Assembly (NCBI GenBank): GCA_905212515.1
Contig: CAJMEU010000156.1
Location: forward strand, 1 to 6,718
From: an uncultured Oscillospiraceae bacterium
Lineage (GTDB): Bacteria; Bacillota; Clostridia; Oscillospirales; Ruminococcaceae
Direction of reading: 5' to 3'
Length of the DNA: 6,718 nt
The position numbers and the translations under genes were made by a program. This document shows, piece by piece, positions 5,002 through 6,718 of this stretch; position 1 is the first letter of the stretch; each line of letters opens with the position of its first letter. The notes under the pieces are model-generated. The model was not told the origin of the DNA. It did not search any database and was given only the letters and a program-made list of their open reading frames with translations.

Positions 5002-6609
5002 ATGGCGGCAAAGCATATTTTTGTGACAGGCGGCGTGGTGTCCGGGCTGGGCAAGGGCATCAGCGCGGCGTCCCTGGGCCGGCTTTTAAAGCAGCGGGGC
5101 CTGAAAGTGGCGGCCCAGAAGCTGGACCCCTATGTGAACGTGGATCCCGGTACCATGAGCCCTTATCAGCACGGCGAGGTGTTCGTCACCGAGGACGGTG
5201 TGGAGACGGACCTTGACCTGGGCCATTACGAGCGCTTTATCGACGAAGACCTGAACAAGCTGTCCAATCTGACCTCCGGCCGCGTGTACTGGAACGTGCT
5301 GCACAAAGAGCGCGCCGGTGAGTATCTGGGCCGCACGGTGCAGATCATCCCCCACGTGACCAATGAGATCAAGGCGTTTATCTGCGGCATCGACACCTAC
5401 ACCGGCGCCGATGTAGTCATCACCCAGATCGGTGGCACCATCGGCGTCATTGAAAGTCAACCCTTTCTCGAGGCCATTCGCCAGATCAGCCGCGAGTTGG
5501 GCAGAGAAAACTGCATGTTCCTGCATGTGGTGCTGGTGCCTTGGCTGAAATGCTCGGGCGAGCATAAAACAAAGCCCGCCCAGCACTCGGTGCACGAGCT
5601 GCAAAGCATGGGCATCATGCCGGATGTCATCATCGCCCGCTGCGACGAGCCGCTGGAGGACGGTATCCTGCAAAAATTGGCCGCCTTCTGCAACGTAGAG
5701 CCGGAATGTGTCATCGAGAACCGCACCCTGGGCAGCCTGTACGACGTGCCCCTGATGCTGCACGCCGCCCGGTTGGACGATCTGGTGTGCCGCCGCTTCG
5801 GCTTTGCCGACGACGAGCCGGACATGGCCGAGTGGAAGGAGCTGTGCGGCCGCATCGCCACTCTGTCCCGCCAGGTGACCGTCGCCATCGTGGGCAAATA
5901 TGTAGAGCTGCACGACGCCTACCTCTCGGTGGTGGAGGCGCTGTATCACGGCGGATACGAGAACGACGCCGTGGTGAAGGTGCGCTGGGTGGACTCTGAG
6001 CAGCTGACCGAGGAGAATGTCGCCGAGAAGCTGGCCGGCACGGGAGGCATCCTGGTACCCGGCGGCTTCGGCGCGCGCGGCATCGAGGGCATGGTCCTGG
6101 CCGCGCGTTACGCCCGCGAGAGCGGCACACCCTACTTGGGCATTTGCCTTGGCATGCAGGTCGCCGTCATCGAGGCCACCCGCGGCCTTTGCGGCCTGCC
6201 GGACGCAAACTCCCGCGAGTTTGCGCCGGACGGCGTAAACTGTGTCATCGACCACATGCCGGATCAAAAAGGGAACTTGCCCAAAGGCGGCCCCCTGCGT
6301 CTGGGCGCGTATCCCTGCCATTTGCTGGCGGGCAGCCGCCTGCGGGCCGTCTACAACGCCGACACTGTGCAGGAACGCCACCGCCATCGCTACGAGGTGA
6401 ACAACGAATACCGCTCTGCACTGGAGGAGGCGGGCATCCTCCTCAGCGGCACCTCGCCGGACGGCCGCCTGGTGGAGGCCATAGAAAATCCCGCCCATCC
6501 CTTCTTCGTGGGCGTGCAGGATCACCCGGAATTCAAAAGCCGTCCCACCCGCGCCCCTCCCCTCTTCCGCGCCTTCATTGCCGCCGCACTGCAAAAGAAA
6601 TGCTCTTGA
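5002..6609 (+). CDS. pyrG: CTP synthase (glutamine-hydrolysing)
   Basis: Converts UTP to CTP with ATP and glutamine, the last step of pyrimidine nucleotide synthesis, in the cytoplasm. The 535-residue length matches B. subtilis PyrG. The synthetase half carries GGVVSGLGKG (10-19, Lys18), Lys40 in QKLDPYVN, and Asp72 in VETDLDLGHYERF. The amidotransferase half has GGFGARG, the nucleophile Cys382 in LGICLGMQ, and His508 and Glu510 in DHPEF; the class I triad is complete. ATG at 5002 is preceded by GAGAGG and AGGA. Three residues are unexpected: Gln142 replaces the Glu normally found before (I/V)GGT (E. coli Glu140, a magnesium ligand), Val149 replaces Asp in the GDIES motif, and Ala replaces Thr in KTKPTQHSV. 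All three lie in the UTP/CTP-binding half. Whether activity or CTP feedback is altered cannot be read from sequence. The gene has its own promoter and leader hairpin. Confidence 0.97.
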   Translation: MAAKHIFVTGGVVSGLGKGISAASLGRLLKQRGLKVAAQKLDPYVNVDPGTMSPYQHGEVFVTEDGVETDLDLGHYERFIDEDLNKLSNLTSGRVYWNVLHKERAGEYLGRTVQIIPHVTNEIKAFICGIDTYTGADVVITQIGGTIGVIESQPFLEAIRQISRELGRENCMFLHVVLVPWLKCSGEHKTKPAQHSVHELQSMGIMPDVIIARCDEPLEDGILQKLAAFCNVEPECVIENRTLGSLYDVPLMLHAARLDDLVCRRFGFADDEPDMAEWKELCGRIATLSRQVTVAIVGKYVELHDAYLSVVEALYHGGYENDAVVKVRWVDSEQLTEENVAEKLAGTGGILVPGGFGARGIEGMVLAARYARESGTPYLGICLGMQVAVIEATRGLCGLPDANSREFAPDGVNCVIDHMPDQKGNLPKGGPLRLGAYPCHLLAGSRLRAVYNADTVQERHRHRYEVNNEYRSALEEAGILLSGTSPDGRLVEAIENPAHPFFVGVQDHPEFKSRPTRAPPLFRAFIAAALQKKCS

Positions 6610-6635
6610 ATGCTCCGGTTATCCTGTGCTATGAT
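6606..6635 (+). promoter_or_regulatory. Promoter overlapping the pyrG stop, for a transcript leaving the window
   Basis: TTGAAT (6606-6611) and TATGAT (6630-6635) are 18 bases apart, and TGC directly before the -10 box makes it an extended -10 element. The predicted start is near 6642. The remaining 77 bases hold no convincing gene, so this would be the leader of something beyond the right edge. No intrinsic terminator for pyrG is visible between its stop and the window end. Confidence 0.6.
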
Positions 6636-6718
6636 TAAGGAATTGTTTGGAATGGGGGCTTCTCTCGTGGCGATATATTCCTGTAATTGGATACGGGGGG
6701 GGCTTGTGTGATTTAGCT

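Noticed and set aside
6652..6711. 19-codon frame ATG to TGA in the right-hand leader
   Set aside because: The AAGGAA before it lies upstream of or at the predicted transcript start. The peptide is too short and shows no feature supporting a real gene.

Overview
The window is GC-rich bacterial DNA with all recognisable genes on the + strand. It suggests a high-GC member of the Clostridia. The evidence is Shine-Dalgarno-led starts, a consensus TTGACA/TATAAT promoter, a YesN-like AraC helix-turn-helix, and a 535-residue CTP synthase whose wording (for example VYWNVL and the CDEPLED stretch) resembles clostridial PyrG proteins I remember. This placement is inference; no rRNA or other strict marker is present.

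Left block (1-3922): a compact carbohydrate-utilisation unit. It holds the C-terminal part of an AraC-family regulator (cut by the left edge), a 12-helix major facilitator transporter, a ribokinase/PfkB-type sugar kinase, and a 396-residue two-part cupin resembling class I mannose-6-phosphate isomerase. The kinase and cupin genes are almost fused (2 bases apart, Shine-Dalgarno inside the kinase gene). A strong intrinsic terminator follows 3 bases after the cupin stop. The simplest reading is regulate, import, phosphorylate, isomerise, for a sugar that the sequence does not identify.

Middle (3923-4822): an extended -10 promoter drives mutM (fpg), a complete formamidopyrimidine-DNA glycosylase for oxidised-base repair. 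It has no obvious terminator of its own.

Right block (4823-6609): a 179-base spacer holds a perfect 12-bp tandem repeat, a perfect-consensus promoter, and then a long hairpin with a T-run lying between that promoter and pyrG. This is attenuator architecture for CTP synthase, but the likely transcript start lacks the GGG run used in the Bacillus CTP-sensing mechanism. PyrG itself is full length. It carries three substitutions at normally near-invariant synthetase-site positions (Gln142 for Glu, Val149 for Asp, Ala for Thr in the KTKPTQ motif), the most unexpected coding observation here.

Right edge (6610-6718): a promoter overlapping the pyrG stop points to a further transcript outside the window. 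No pyrG terminator and no convincing gene are visible there.
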